A stretch of DNA of 11,812 nucleotides from Desulfobulbaceae bacterium. Lineage in GTDB: Bacteria > Desulfobacterota > Desulfobulbia > Desulfobulbales > DAOVSZ01. The position numbers were made by a program, and so were the translations under genes. A model generated the notes under the pieces. It had not been told where the DNA came from and ran no database searches. It worked only from the letters and a program-made list of their open reading frames with translations. Every line of letters begins with the position of its first letter. Position 1 is the stretch's first letter. The stretch lies in NCBI GenBank assembly GCA_030627725.1, contig DAOVSZ010000048.1, positions 1 through 11,812 of the forward strand. The letters run 5' to 3'. Of the stretch, positions 1-5,922 are shown piece by piece.

Positions 1-285
1 ATGGAGATCTCACCGGCAAAACTCAAACACCGCAATGCCTTTAATATCACCTCAATGAACGTGACACCGAAAGCGCTCGCCACTGAGATAAAAAAGGTCC
101 TGCCTGACTTCACCATGCAGTATCGGATCGATCCGACCCGGCAGGCAATCGCCGATTCGTGGCCCAAGCGTCTCAACGACAGCCAGGCCCGGAAAGAATG
201 GAGATGGCGGCCGGAATACGACCTTGCGACCATGACCAGGGACATGATCGAAAAACTGACCACAAAGCTTAAGGAGACCGCCTGA
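1..285 (+). CDS. L-threonine 3-dehydrogenase, NAD-dependent epimerase type (C-terminal part, 5' truncated by window)
   Basis: This is the last 94 codons of a short-chain dehydrogenase/epimerase-family protein. The ATG at base 1 is very probably an internal methionine, because these proteins are usually a little over 300 residues long and the whole NAD-binding Rossmann half is missing. The visible tail carries the family signature RQAIADSWP (residues 48-55 of the fragment), then a DSQARKEW-type segment (60-67) and a PEYDL segment, as I recall from epimerase-type threonine dehydrogenases. The enzyme oxidises L-threonine to 2-amino-3-oxobutyrate with NAD+ in the cytoplasm. The assignment is strengthened by the next gene, whose product cleaves that intermediate. 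The TGA stop shares its A with the ATG of the next gene, so the two are probably translationally coupled. A sugar-nucleotide epimerase is the main alternative, but the context makes it less likely. Confidence 0.82.
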   Translation: MEISPAKLKHRNAFNITSMNVTPKALATEIKKVLPDFTMQYRIDPTRQAIADSWPKRLNDSQARKEWRWRPEYDLATMTRDMIEKLTTKLKETA

Positions 286-1505
286 TGCCGCTTGCACGAC
301 TTGAGTCAGAACTCGAAAAAAAGCTCGCCGACCTCAGAGCCAAAGGCACGCTGAAAGGGAAAGAAACCGTTATCACAGCTATGCTCCCGCCCAGGCACGG
401 CAAGGGGCCCCGCTTCCATCTTGTCGGCCATGGCCGGAAACAGTTTCTCAAGATGAACTCAAACTCCTACCTCGGGCTCTCAACAGATCCGAAAGTGATG
501 ACAGCGGAACATACGGCAACAGACAGATACGGGGTCGGCCCTGGAGCTGTCCGCTTTATCAGCGGCACCTATGAGCCCCACATAGAACTCGAAACCCGCC
601 TTGCCCGCTTTCACGGCCGAAAGTCTGCGATGATCTTCAGCGCCGCCTATGCGACCATTGTGGGCGTGCTGCCGCAACTGATCGACAAGAGGACAATGGT
701 TATCAGTGACGAACTGAATCACAACTCGATCATCAACGCAATCAGGCTTTCCAGACCTGCCGGCAAAGCGATCTACCGCCACTGCGACATGGAGGCCCTG
801 GCGACCAAACTCGAGCAGAGCATAGGCTTCTGCGATCGTATCATCGTGGTGACGGACGGAATCTTCAGCATGCGGGGTGACTTTGCGCCTCTGGCCGAAC
901 TGGTCAGGATATGCAAGAGATATAATCCAAAATTCCAACAGGGTGTGATAACGGTTGTTGATGACTCGCACGGGGTCGGCGCCTTTGGCAGAACAGGCAG
1001 GGGCACCGAGGAATACACGAAGGCAAAGGCCGACATCCTGATCGCGACTTTAGGCAAATCACTGGGGGTCAACGGCGGCTATGTCGCGGCCTCTTCTACC
1101 GTTATTAAATTCTTACGGGAAACCGCGCCGCTCTATATCTATTCCAACCCGATCACCCCGGCAGAGGCAGCCGCGGCAATAAAGGGCCTCGATATCCTGG
1201 AGAGCAAAACCGGCCTCTCCCTCCTTGAGCATCTCCGGAAAATGACCCGCCGCTTTGAACAAGGGATCATCCGGCTCGGCTATGAAACGCTCAAAAGCGA
1301 AAACCCGATTGTGCCTCTGCTGACCCGGGACACCCGGAAGACCGCTCAAATGGTCCGGTTTCTCTTTAAAAACGGCATCCTTGCCACCGGCCTGAACTTC
1401 CCCGTCGTTCCAAAAGGAGACGAGGAGATCCGTTTTCAGGTTTCCGCCGGCCACACGGAAAAAGATATTGATTATGTACTGAGGATATTAAAGAAATTTA
1501 AATGA
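285..1505 (+). CDS. kbl: 2-amino-3-ketobutyrate CoA ligase-like PLP acyltransferase
   Basis: A 406-residue fold-type I PLP enzyme of the alpha-oxoamine synthase family. It probably cleaves 2-amino-3-oxobutyrate with CoA to give glycine and acetyl-CoA. The visible active-site features are the substrate-binding N-terminal stretch NSNSYLGL (58-65), the D-x-x-H motif in VVDDSHGVGAFG (D226, H229), and the PLP-binding lysine in ATLGKSLG (K258) followed by the glycine-rich NGGY. Its length is close to the roughly 400 residues of Kbl. The start is clear: AAGGAG at 271-276 lies 8 bases before the ATG, which overlaps the upstream stop (TGATG). Related enzymes (BioF, serine palmitoyltransferase, HemA) share this fold, so the substrate rests mainly on the threonine dehydrogenase neighbour. 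The loop after the PLP lysine (GVNGGY) differs slightly from the E. coli form. No strong terminator follows the stop. Confidence 0.85.
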   Translation: MPLARLESELEKKLADLRAKGTLKGKETVITAMLPPRHGKGPRFHLVGHGRKQFLKMNSNSYLGLSTDPKVMTAEHTATDRYGVGPGAVRFISGTYEPHIELETRLARFHGRKSAMIFSAAYATIVGVLPQLIDKRTMVISDELNHNSIINAIRLSRPAGKAIYRHCDMEALATKLEQSIGFCDRIIVVTDGIFSMRGDFAPLAELVRICKRYNPKFQQGVITVVDDSHGVGAFGRTGRGTEEYTKAKADILIATLGKSLGVNGGYVAASSTVIKFLRETAPLYIYSNPITPAEAAAAIKGLDILESKTGLSLLEHLRKMTRRFEQGIIRLGYETLKSENPIVPLLTRDTRKTAQMVRFLFKNGILATGLNFPVVPKGDEEIRFQVSAGHTEKDIDYVLRILKKFK

Positions 1506-1576
1506 TCTCATCGATAAGTACCTTCACTTTGTGCCTGTTAACATCTTCACAAAAAATACTCTTTCTCAACAGATTA

Positions 1577-1585
1577 TGATATAAT
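1577..1585 (+). promoter_or_regulatory. Extended -10 promoter for the riboswitch-controlled operon
   Basis: TGATATAAT at 1577-1585 is a perfect extended -10 element (TG-n-TATAAT). No convincing -35 box lies at 16-18 bp: the hexamer there is TACTCT. That is acceptable for an extended -10 promoter, or it could point to an activator. A start site near 1591-1593 would place the c-di-GMP aptamer (from about 1623) about 30 nt into the transcript. An A/T-rich stretch lies between the promoter and the aptamer. Confidence 0.65.
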
Positions 1586-1620
1586 ATGTGCATAAAAACA
1601 TAAAAAATATTTTTTAATTT

Positions 1621-1712
1621 CACGCATTCAAAAGGCAAACCTTCCGAAAGGACGGGACGCAAAGCCACCGGCCTTCATCCTTAAGGGATATGGCAGCGGG
1701 GCTGCAATGTGG
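1621..1712 (+). ncRNA. Cyclic di-GMP-I (GEMM-I) riboswitch aptamer
   Basis: The conserved core is present in order: GGCAAACC (1634-1641), a hairpin capped by a GAAA tetraloop (1640-1655, loop 1646-1649), GGGACGCAAAGCC (1654-1666), CCGGCC, a variable stem, then GGCAGCGGGGCUGC (1692-1705). Helix P1 pairs 1623-1628 with 1706-1711. When I align it by eye to the Vibrio cholerae Vc2 aptamer, the two ligand-contacting positions keep their c-di-GMP identities: G20 is G1634 and C92 is C1705. P1 starts immediately after C92 (U1628-A1706), as in Vc2 where 14 pairs with 93. The GAAA loop is the usual tetraloop that docks onto the other helix. G at position 20 favours c-di-GMP, but a cGAMP response cannot be excluded by eye. 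The aptamer sits just upstream of an intrinsic terminator and a two-gene signalling operon, so it is probably a transcription-attenuation switch. Confidence 0.93.
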
Positions 1713-1719
1713 GAGCAGA

Positions 1720-1761
1720 AAACCACTCCCCTTTTTTGTTTTGTGAGGAAGTGGTTTTTTT
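1720..1761 (+). terminator. Riboswitch expression platform: intrinsic terminator with an alternative hairpin
   Basis: AAACCACU (1720-1727) pairs with AGUGGUUU (1750-1757). The stem continues as CC/GG (1728-1729 with 1747-1748) past a bulged A and ends in a run of seven T (1755-1761). An overlapping alternative pairs GGGAG (1711-1715) with CUCCC (1726-1730). It uses the 5' half of the terminator stem and the last base of aptamer helix P1, so it cannot coexist with the full terminator. CUGC (1702-1705) can also pair with GCAG (1715-1718), which would pull C1705 out of the ligand pocket. These exclusive pairings fit a transcriptional on/off decision. The direction (ligand turns the operon on or off) cannot be decided from sequence alone. 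Confidence 0.8.
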
Positions 1762-1788
1762 GTTTCCCTTTCAAGGGACAAGGGAAAC
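1762..1788 (+). promoter_or_regulatory. Inverted repeat covering the ribosome binding site
   Basis: GTTTCCCTT (1762-1770) is the exact reverse complement of AAGGGAAAC (1780-1788), which ends one base before the ATG at 1789. A second AAGGGA copy (1773-1778) lies in the loop and could pair with the same CCCTT. As RNA, the 9-bp stem would hide the AAGGGA nearest the start (spacing 3) and leave the loop copy (spacing 10) exposed. Alternatively the loop copy pairs and the proximal one is freed. This lies directly after the riboswitch terminator, so a second, translational layer of control is possible. Confidence 0.55.
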
Positions 1789-2952
1789 ATGAAGAAAGTC
1801 CTTGTAGTAGACAACAGCGCAACCGTGCTCCAGTTCATGAAAAACCTCCTGACCGGAAAGGGTTATGAGGTTACCACGGCCATTGATGGGCTTTCCGCCC
1901 TGAAAATCCTGGACTCCTTTTCCCCGGACATCATCTTCATCGATCTTGTAATGCCCAACATAACCGGCGACAAGCTGTGCCGGATTATCCGAGGCATGCC
2001 AAGATTCCGCGAAACTTTTCTTGTCATCCTCTCTGCGGCAGCGGTTGAGCAGGGGCTCGACTTCAACGCGATCGGCGCTGATGCCTGTATAGCCAAAGGC
2101 CCCAGCAAGGTGATGGCCGGTCATATTACCCTGCTCCTTGACAAGCCGAAGGCCAAAAGCAATCTACTTCCCAAAGAGATAATCGGCAAAGAGGGAATTG
2201 GCGAAAGGGCCATTACCAGGGAACTCCTGGAGATCAAAAAACACTATGAAATGATTCTGGAAAATATGTCTGACGGTTTTCTCGAAGTAACGCCTGATGA
2301 AAGAATTATCTTCGCAAATACCATGGCGGCACACCTCGTAGGCCTGCCGGAAGAATCGCTTCTCTCCATGAAGCTCAGCGACCTTTTTGATGATCAGAAC
2401 GGACAGGCCCGAGAGATGTTGACCGCATGCCGGGAGGGAATGGACAACAGTGCCTGGATACCTGTAAGGCGTAACGATAAAGATCTGCTCATCAGTGGTC
2501 TTCCGGTCTTGAATAAATCCAAAAAACTCAGTAGTATAGTGATCATCAGAGACGTTACTGAACAGAAAAAAGCTGAAAACGCACTTCTGCAAGCACAGGA
2601 GAAACTGGAGACAAAGGTCCGGGAAAGGACCAGTGAACTCTCCGCGACCAACATAAAACTCCAGGATGAACTCAAAAAAGGAGAGCAGCTCTTACAGGAA
2701 AAATTAGACCTGATCGTTAAACTGCAGAAGGCTGTTGACAGTGTCAAACTACTGTCAGGTTTCATCCCGATATGTTCCAGCTGTAAAAAAATCCGTAACG
2801 ACCAGGGTTACTGGGACCAGCTTGAGAGTTATATCAGCAAGCATTCCGATGCCCGATTCAGCCACAGTATATGCCCCGACTGTGCGGAAAGACTCTATCC
2901 TGACCTGATCACTGATGCAATAAAGCCCTCAAACGACAAACCTGAAAAATAG
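1789..2952 (+). CDS. Response regulator with REC, PAS, coiled-coil and C-terminal Cys4 tail
   Basis: A 387-residue cytoplasmic signalling protein. REC domain, about 2-120: acidic D8, phosphoacceptor D52 (in IDLVMP), switch residue S82 and lysine K103. K103 is followed by Gly instead of the usual Pro. PAS domain, about 145-258, beginning with YEMILENMSDGFLEV and ending in VIIRDVTEQKKAE, the usual PAS exit. Coiled coil, about 258-318, rich in Glu, Lys and Leu. Tail, 325-371: paired cysteines C329/C332 and C362/C365 around a GYWDQLESYISKHS segment, which resembles a small zinc-binding module I associate with PAS and receiver proteins of Desulfobacterota. No histidine kinase, GGDEF, EAL or DNA-binding domain is present, so the output is probably protein-protein interaction. 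It is the first gene of the riboswitch operon, and the next gene starts 10 bases after its stop. The start follows the AAGGGA repeats and leads straight into the REC fold. Confidence 0.85.
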   Translation: MKKVLVVDNSATVLQFMKNLLTGKGYEVTTAIDGLSALKILDSFSPDIIFIDLVMPNITGDKLCRIIRGMPRFRETFLVILSAAAVEQGLDFNAIGADACIAKGPSKVMAGHITLLLDKPKAKSNLLPKEIIGKEGIGERAITRELLEIKKHYEMILENMSDGFLEVTPDERIIFANTMAAHLVGLPEESLLSMKLSDLFDDQNGQAREMLTACREGMDNSAWIPVRRNDKDLLISGLPVLNKSKKLSSIVIIRDVTEQKKAENALLQAQEKLETKVRERTSELSATNIKLQDELKKGEQLLQEKLDLIVKLQKAVDSVKLLSGFIPICSSCKKIRNDQGYWDQLESYISKHSDARFSHSICPDCAERLYPDLITDAIKPSNDKPEK

Positions 2953-2961
2953 GTACTAAAA

Positions 2962-3909
2962 ATGCGCGAATTCAATGTAACGCAGGACGATACAAATACC
3001 CTGAATATGCTGAAACGAATCAAACGGTTCAGCCAGATCCCTGAAGAAGATCTGCAGGCCTTTATTGCAGCAGGCAAATTCCGTGAATACGGGGTAAAAG
3101 AGGTCATCATCAAAGAAGGAAATATCGACAGCTGGGTCTATTTTCTCCTTTCCGGCTCTATCCGGATAATAAAGGAGGGCCGGGTGGTTGGGTATCTCAA
3201 ACGGCTGGGTGATATCTTCGGCGAGATGGACGCCCTGGGAGGTTCATCACGATCAACCTCTGTTGTTGCTGAGGCAAAGTCCCTTATCCTGGCAATCGAC
3301 ACCTCTATTGTCGAAGAGCAGCTGCGGCAGGATAAGACATATTTCTGTTACCTCATATACAGAATATTTGCCGAGGTCCTGGCAGTAAGGCTCCGGCAGA
3401 TGTTCGAAGAAAATTTCAAACTCAAAACAGAACGGCCGCCGGCCAAGGCAGTTCCGGCCCCTGCCAAGCCTGTCGTGCCGCAGGGAAAATCCCCATCGCC
3501 ACCACAACAGAAAAAAAAGAGCGAATCGCTCCAGGAGAAAAAAATTCTCCTCGTAGACCATGTTGAGCCGACCAGAAAGATATTGCGGACAATACTCGTG
3601 CAGGACCTCAAATGCGGTGCGGTCATTGAGACGACAAACGGAAAGAATGCGCTTACTATTTTGCAGGAAGAAACGATAGACTTGATCATCTCGGAGCTGG
3701 ATTTACCGAAAATGTCCGGGACAGAACTCCTGAGCAGTATCAAACGGTCAGAGCGATTGAAAGATATCCCCTTCATCCTTTTGATGTCCGACGCGAATAC
3801 CATCCAGATAAACGCAACCCTCCAGTCCCAGATAAGCCAATGCCTCCTCAAGCCTTTTACTGCGAACACAGTGATTGAGAAGATAAAGGAGGCTTTTCGA
3901 AAATCGTAA
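2962..3909 (+). CDS. Cyclic nucleotide-binding domain fused to a degenerate receiver domain
   Basis: A 315-residue cytoplasmic protein. Residues about 15-150 form a CRP-type cyclic nucleotide-binding (CNB) domain: the beta roll includes IIKEGNIDSWVYFLLSGSI, and the phosphate-binding cassette reads GDIFGEMDALGG...RST, with E88 and R97 at the positions that hold the cyclic nucleotide in CRP. A Pro/Lys/Ala-rich linker spans 156-190. Residues 194-313 form a REC domain that keeps S276 and K297 (LLKPF). However, Glu (E245, in ISELDLPKMSG) replaces the phosphoacceptor Asp, and the acidic pair is D199-H200 instead of Asp-Asp. It probably cannot be phosphorylated in the usual way and may be fixed in one state. 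No helix-turn-helix is visible, unlike in CRP/FNR proteins. It is the second gene of the riboswitch operon, 9 bases after its partner, with only a weak Shine-Dalgarno (AGG at 2952-2954). Confidence 0.85.
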   Translation: MREFNVTQDDTNTLNMLKRIKRFSQIPEEDLQAFIAAGKFREYGVKEVIIKEGNIDSWVYFLLSGSIRIIKEGRVVGYLKRLGDIFGEMDALGGSSRSTSVVAEAKSLILAIDTSIVEEQLRQDKTYFCYLIYRIFAEVLAVRLRQMFEENFKLKTERPPAKAVPAPAKPVVPQGKSPSPPQQKKKSESLQEKKILLVDHVEPTRKILRTILVQDLKCGAVIETTNGKNALTILQEETIDLIISELDLPKMSGTELLSSIKRSERLKDIPFILLMSDANTIQINATLQSQISQCLLKPFTANTVIEKIKEAFRKS

Positions 3910-3923
3910 AACAGGTTCAGATA

Positions 3924-5024
3924 TTAACCTTCAGGAACATCTATCCCCAACGGCGTCAGGATCTCCTGGTTGATCCGGGACTGTACATGGTCTGCCGGCT
4001 CCTGATCAATTTCCTGCGCAATCTCCCGCAGCCTTTCAGCCAGTCTCCGGTTTTTCTCACGGCATTCACACCTTGCCTTTTCAATCAGCGCCCAATCTCC
4101 GGACTTCCGGAACTCTTTGAATGCGCAGCTGATTTCCGGGAAAAGGACCTTTCGGAGTCCGCCCAGAAAGCCGACGTAAAACCCGAGCGAGGCAAGCCGT
4201 CTCTCCTGGATGATAAAATTGATCATGCCATGCGGGTGGGTATCAGCCAAGACATCCTTAAGGGAGCGGGCCACGAACTCAACGGCTGAATCGGGAAAGG
4301 CGCTGATGATCTTTTTCTGGGTTCCGCTGTCCAGTGTTTTCTGCAGCATCTCCCCCACCTCGTGATAGATAAAGATCGGTATCTCCTGATCAACCACTGT
4401 GTCGAGTCTGTCCCGGAAAAGGACCTGATCGAGCTTGCCGTCGGCAAGCAGCCCATAGTGGTCCAGGGCAAGATACAGAGAGGCCTTTGACGAGGAACGT
4501 ATCTCCTGGATATGGTCCCAGAAAAAAAACCTCAGAGGGTCCCGCCTGATTGTGATGAGTCCATCCTGCAGCATGGCAAAGGGGCTGTCAATCTCTCGCA
4601 CCTTTTCCCGGCCCAGGATCTGGACCGGGCAGCCCTCAACCGTGTCTTCGCTGATCTTTTCAGCCAGAAAAAAGATCGACTTCATCGACCGGCCGTAGCC
4701 TGCGCCGTACACCAGATCAGTTTGCTCTAAGGTCCTGTTGATCGCGGATGAATCATAAGGGTTGATATCATTGCCGCTGATTGAGATCGATTGAAAAGAG
4801 TCATCGACAATGGTATCCCAATAGTTCTCCTTGACCTCAATCCAGTCGAGAAGATCCGGAGGGTCCGGTTCAGCCCACGGCTCTATATTATGCTCCCACT
4901 TATAGAGATTCCGAAGCTTGAGCACCAGAGAGCAGATCGAATAGATCCCGTTGTCTCTGGCATCCGAGATATCGCAATTACGCTGGACCGTCTGCAGGAA
5001 TGTCGCATCTATAGTTGAACGCAT
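3924..5024 (-). CDS. Conserved-looking hypothetical protein, unknown function
   Basis: A 366-residue protein that I cannot assign. It has no signal peptide and no clear membrane segment; the most hydrophobic stretch (279-290, GFYVGFLGGL) is short. The N-terminal third is acidic and Trp-rich (W43, W50, W61, W69). The middle has ILGREKVREIDSPFAMLQDGLITIRRDPLRFFFWDHI (about 136-171) as its most distinctive part. A YHEVGE motif (220-225) recalls metal sites but lacks a full metalloprotease pattern. Residues 315-345 are charged and helical. Codon use and composition match the neighbours, so it looks like a resident gene. It is convergent with the CNB-REC gene (14 bases between stops) and divergent from the small ORF region. 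The start follows only a weak GTGAG, so it is less certain than the stop. The long region of protein-like sequence makes it a real gene. Confidence 0.75.
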   Translation of the reverse strand: MRSTIDATFLQTVQRNCDISDARDNGIYSICSLVLKLRNLYKWEHNIEPWAEPDPPDLLDWIEVKENYWDTIVDDSFQSISISGNDINPYDSSAINRTLEQTDLVYGAGYGRSMKSIFFLAEKISEDTVEGCPVQILGREKVREIDSPFAMLQDGLITIRRDPLRFFFWDHIQEIRSSSKASLYLALDHYGLLADGKLDQVLFRDRLDTVVDQEIPIFIYHEVGEMLQKTLDSGTQKKIISAFPDSAVEFVARSLKDVLADTHPHGMINFIIQERRLASLGFYVGFLGGLRKVLFPEISCAFKEFRKSGDWALIEKARCECREKNRRLAERLREIAQEIDQEPADHVQSRINQEILTPLGIDVPEG

Positions 5025-5299
5025 GTCTCACTATAACCATATCGCGCACAAATATATATTTTTTTGTAAACAAAACTTTTTCCATCATCCGCAATAAGAA
5101 TGCCATTTCCCTGACTCCGGACTATTCCGCCAAAGAACGGTTGGGGCTGAGTAAGCGGGTCACCGACAATATGCTGGCAGATTTTGCCAGAGTGCGTCCG
5201 GAGCGGGAGGCCTTGATTGGGATTAGCTTTTTGTCGGACGAAAGGAAAGACAAGTCCCTCCAGATTCTGGGTGAGCGTTTTTCCAAAATTTTCAGTTGA
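5015..5299 (+). CDS. Doubtful small ORF, about 60-94 residues
   Basis: An open frame from a TTG at 5015 to a TGA at 5297-5299. The first 25 codons are A/T-rich and not protein-like, and they overlap the start of the divergent hypothetical gene. From about codon 30 the translation becomes plausible (ERLGLSKRVTDNMLADFARV, then a charged tail ending RFSKIFS), and the stop is 4 bases from a very strong hairpin terminator. If real, the true start is probably downstream, perhaps the TTG in ERLGL or the ATG in NMLADF, but no good Shine-Dalgarno marks either one. It could be a remnant of an older gene. I do not recognise a family. Confidence 0.22.
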   Translation: MNACLTITISRTNIYFFVNKTFSIIRNKNAISLTPDYSAKERLGLSKRVTDNMLADFARVRPEREALIGISFLSDERKDKSLQILGERFSKIFS

Positions 5300-5303
5300 A
5301 AGC

Positions 5304-5343
5304 AAACAAGGGGTTAGCCGTCATAATGGCTAACCCCTTGTTT
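5304..5343. terminator. Strong bidirectional terminator, 16-bp perfect stem
   Basis: AAACAAGGGGTTAGCC (5304-5319) is the exact reverse complement of GGCTAACCCCTTGTTT (5328-5343), with an 8-base loop GTCATAAT. On the plus strand the stem runs into TTTTTAT. On the minus strand the outer T-rich arm (TTGTTTGCTTTC) follows the GC-rich core. It lies 8 bases past the tRNA-Leu 3' end, so it should end the gap-pgk-tpiA-secG-tRNA unit. It also lies 4 bases past the stop of the doubtful small ORF. Confidence 0.88.
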
Positions 5344-5351
5344 TTATTGAA

Positions 5352-5438
5352 TGGTGCCGAAGGCCGGAATCGAACCGGCACGAGCGTGGCTCACTACCCC
5401 CTCAAGATAGCGTGTCTACCAGTTCCACCACTTCGGCA
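5352..5438 (-). tRNA. leuU: tRNA-Leu, anticodon GAG
   Basis: An 87-nt type II tRNA with CCA encoded (5352-5354 on the complement). The acceptor arms are TGCCGAA and TTCGGCA. The anticodon stem is CTATC/GGTAG around the loop TTGAGGG, giving GAG, which reads CUU and CUC. The long variable arm has a GAGC/GCTC stem, as expected for leucine. The T arm is GCCGG-TTCGAAT-CCGGC. It begins 46 bases after the secG stop with no terminator between, so it is probably cut from the secG transcript. In E. coli the tRNA downstream of secG (leuU) is also tRNA-Leu(GAG), so this is an old gene neighbourhood. Confidence 0.95.
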
Positions 5439-5484
5439 ATTCTTATGTACGATCCGGTTTCATCCGGATTATTCTGCTTCGTTT

Positions 5485-5853
5485 CTACTCCCCAGCCGGG
5501 AACCGCTCCGGCGCTGCTGACTCTTCTGTCCCTGGCAGCGGAATTGTCTCCGGGGCCTTTTCTAGAATATTTTCGATCGGCGCCCGTAGAGGCGCCTCTA
5601 CGGCCTGCATGACCGACCCCCTGGTCAAATGAGCGGAACGGTACGCAAGAACAAGCGACGTTACCATGAAAAGAATCGCGGCGAAAGTCGTCACCTTGTT
5701 TAAAAGAGGCAGCGGACCTTCCGTGCCGAAAATGGTCTGGCTGGACCCGCCGAATGTTGCGCCCATGTCCGCGCCCTTCCCATGCTGCAGAAGAACGATG
5801 ACTATCAAAAACAGGCAAACGATAATATGAACGGTTACTAAAAGCGTTGTCAT
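5485..5853 (-). CDS. secG: Preprotein translocase subunit SecG
   Basis: A 122-residue inner-membrane protein, the accessory subunit of the SecYEG channel that aids protein export. Two membrane segments are visible (about 3-23 and 55-71), separated by the conserved cytoplasmic loop LLQHGKGADMGATFGGSSQT (21-40) and IFG. The tail (about 80-122) is Pro/Glu/Ala-rich and variable, and longer than strictly needed. I chose the ATG at 5853, because MTTLLVTVHIIV is a typical SecG beginning. A TTG at 5877 would add 8 residues, but no Shine-Dalgarno precedes it. The gene lies 69 bases after tpiA and just upstream of tRNA-Leu. The GC-rich palindrome at 5584-5603 encodes part of the tail. Confidence 0.93.
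   Translation of the reverse strand: MTTLLVTVHIIVCLFLIVIVLLQHGKGADMGATFGGSSQTIFGTEGPLPLLNKVTTFAAILFMVTSLVLAYRSAHLTRGSVMQAVEAPLRAPIENILEKAPETIPLPGTEESAAPERFPAGE
5584..5603. repeat. 20-bp perfect palindrome inside the secG tail
   Basis: The arm CCGTAGAGGC (5584-5593) is followed with no spacer by its exact reverse complement GCCTCTACGG (5594-5603). It encodes an APLRA-type stretch in the non-conserved C-terminal tail of SecG. A perfect 20-bp palindrome is unlikely by chance in coding DNA. It could be part of a dispersed palindromic repeat that invaded a tolerant tail, or a protein-binding site. Confidence 0.6.
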
Positions 5854-5922
5854 AAAAATAATCAACTTCGCGCCCAACTAAAAAAGACAGGCGCTTTCTT
5901 TAAACCCTAAAAGGTTAAACTA

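Noticed and set aside
1546..1551. TTCACA as -35 box for the riboswitch promoter
   Set aside because: Spacing to the TATAAT at 1580 is 28 bp, far too long.
1621..1712. cGAMP-responsive GEMM-Ib riboswitch
   Set aside because: Position 20 is G and position 92 is C in my alignment to Vc2, the pattern of c-di-GMP binders. Kept only as a minor alternative.
1620..1838. Minus-strand ORFs over the riboswitch region
   Set aside because: They run through the aptamer, terminator and ribosome binding site on the opposite strand, and the translation is low-complexity and not protein-like.
3913..3930. AGGTT/AACCT hairpin between the convergent genes as terminator
   Set aside because: Only 5 bp and no T run on either strand.
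5009..5305. Minus-strand ORF of 98 residues
   Set aside because: It overlaps the start of the hypothetical gene, its translation is rich in Gln, Pro and Gly with no domain pattern, and the opposite frame looks better.
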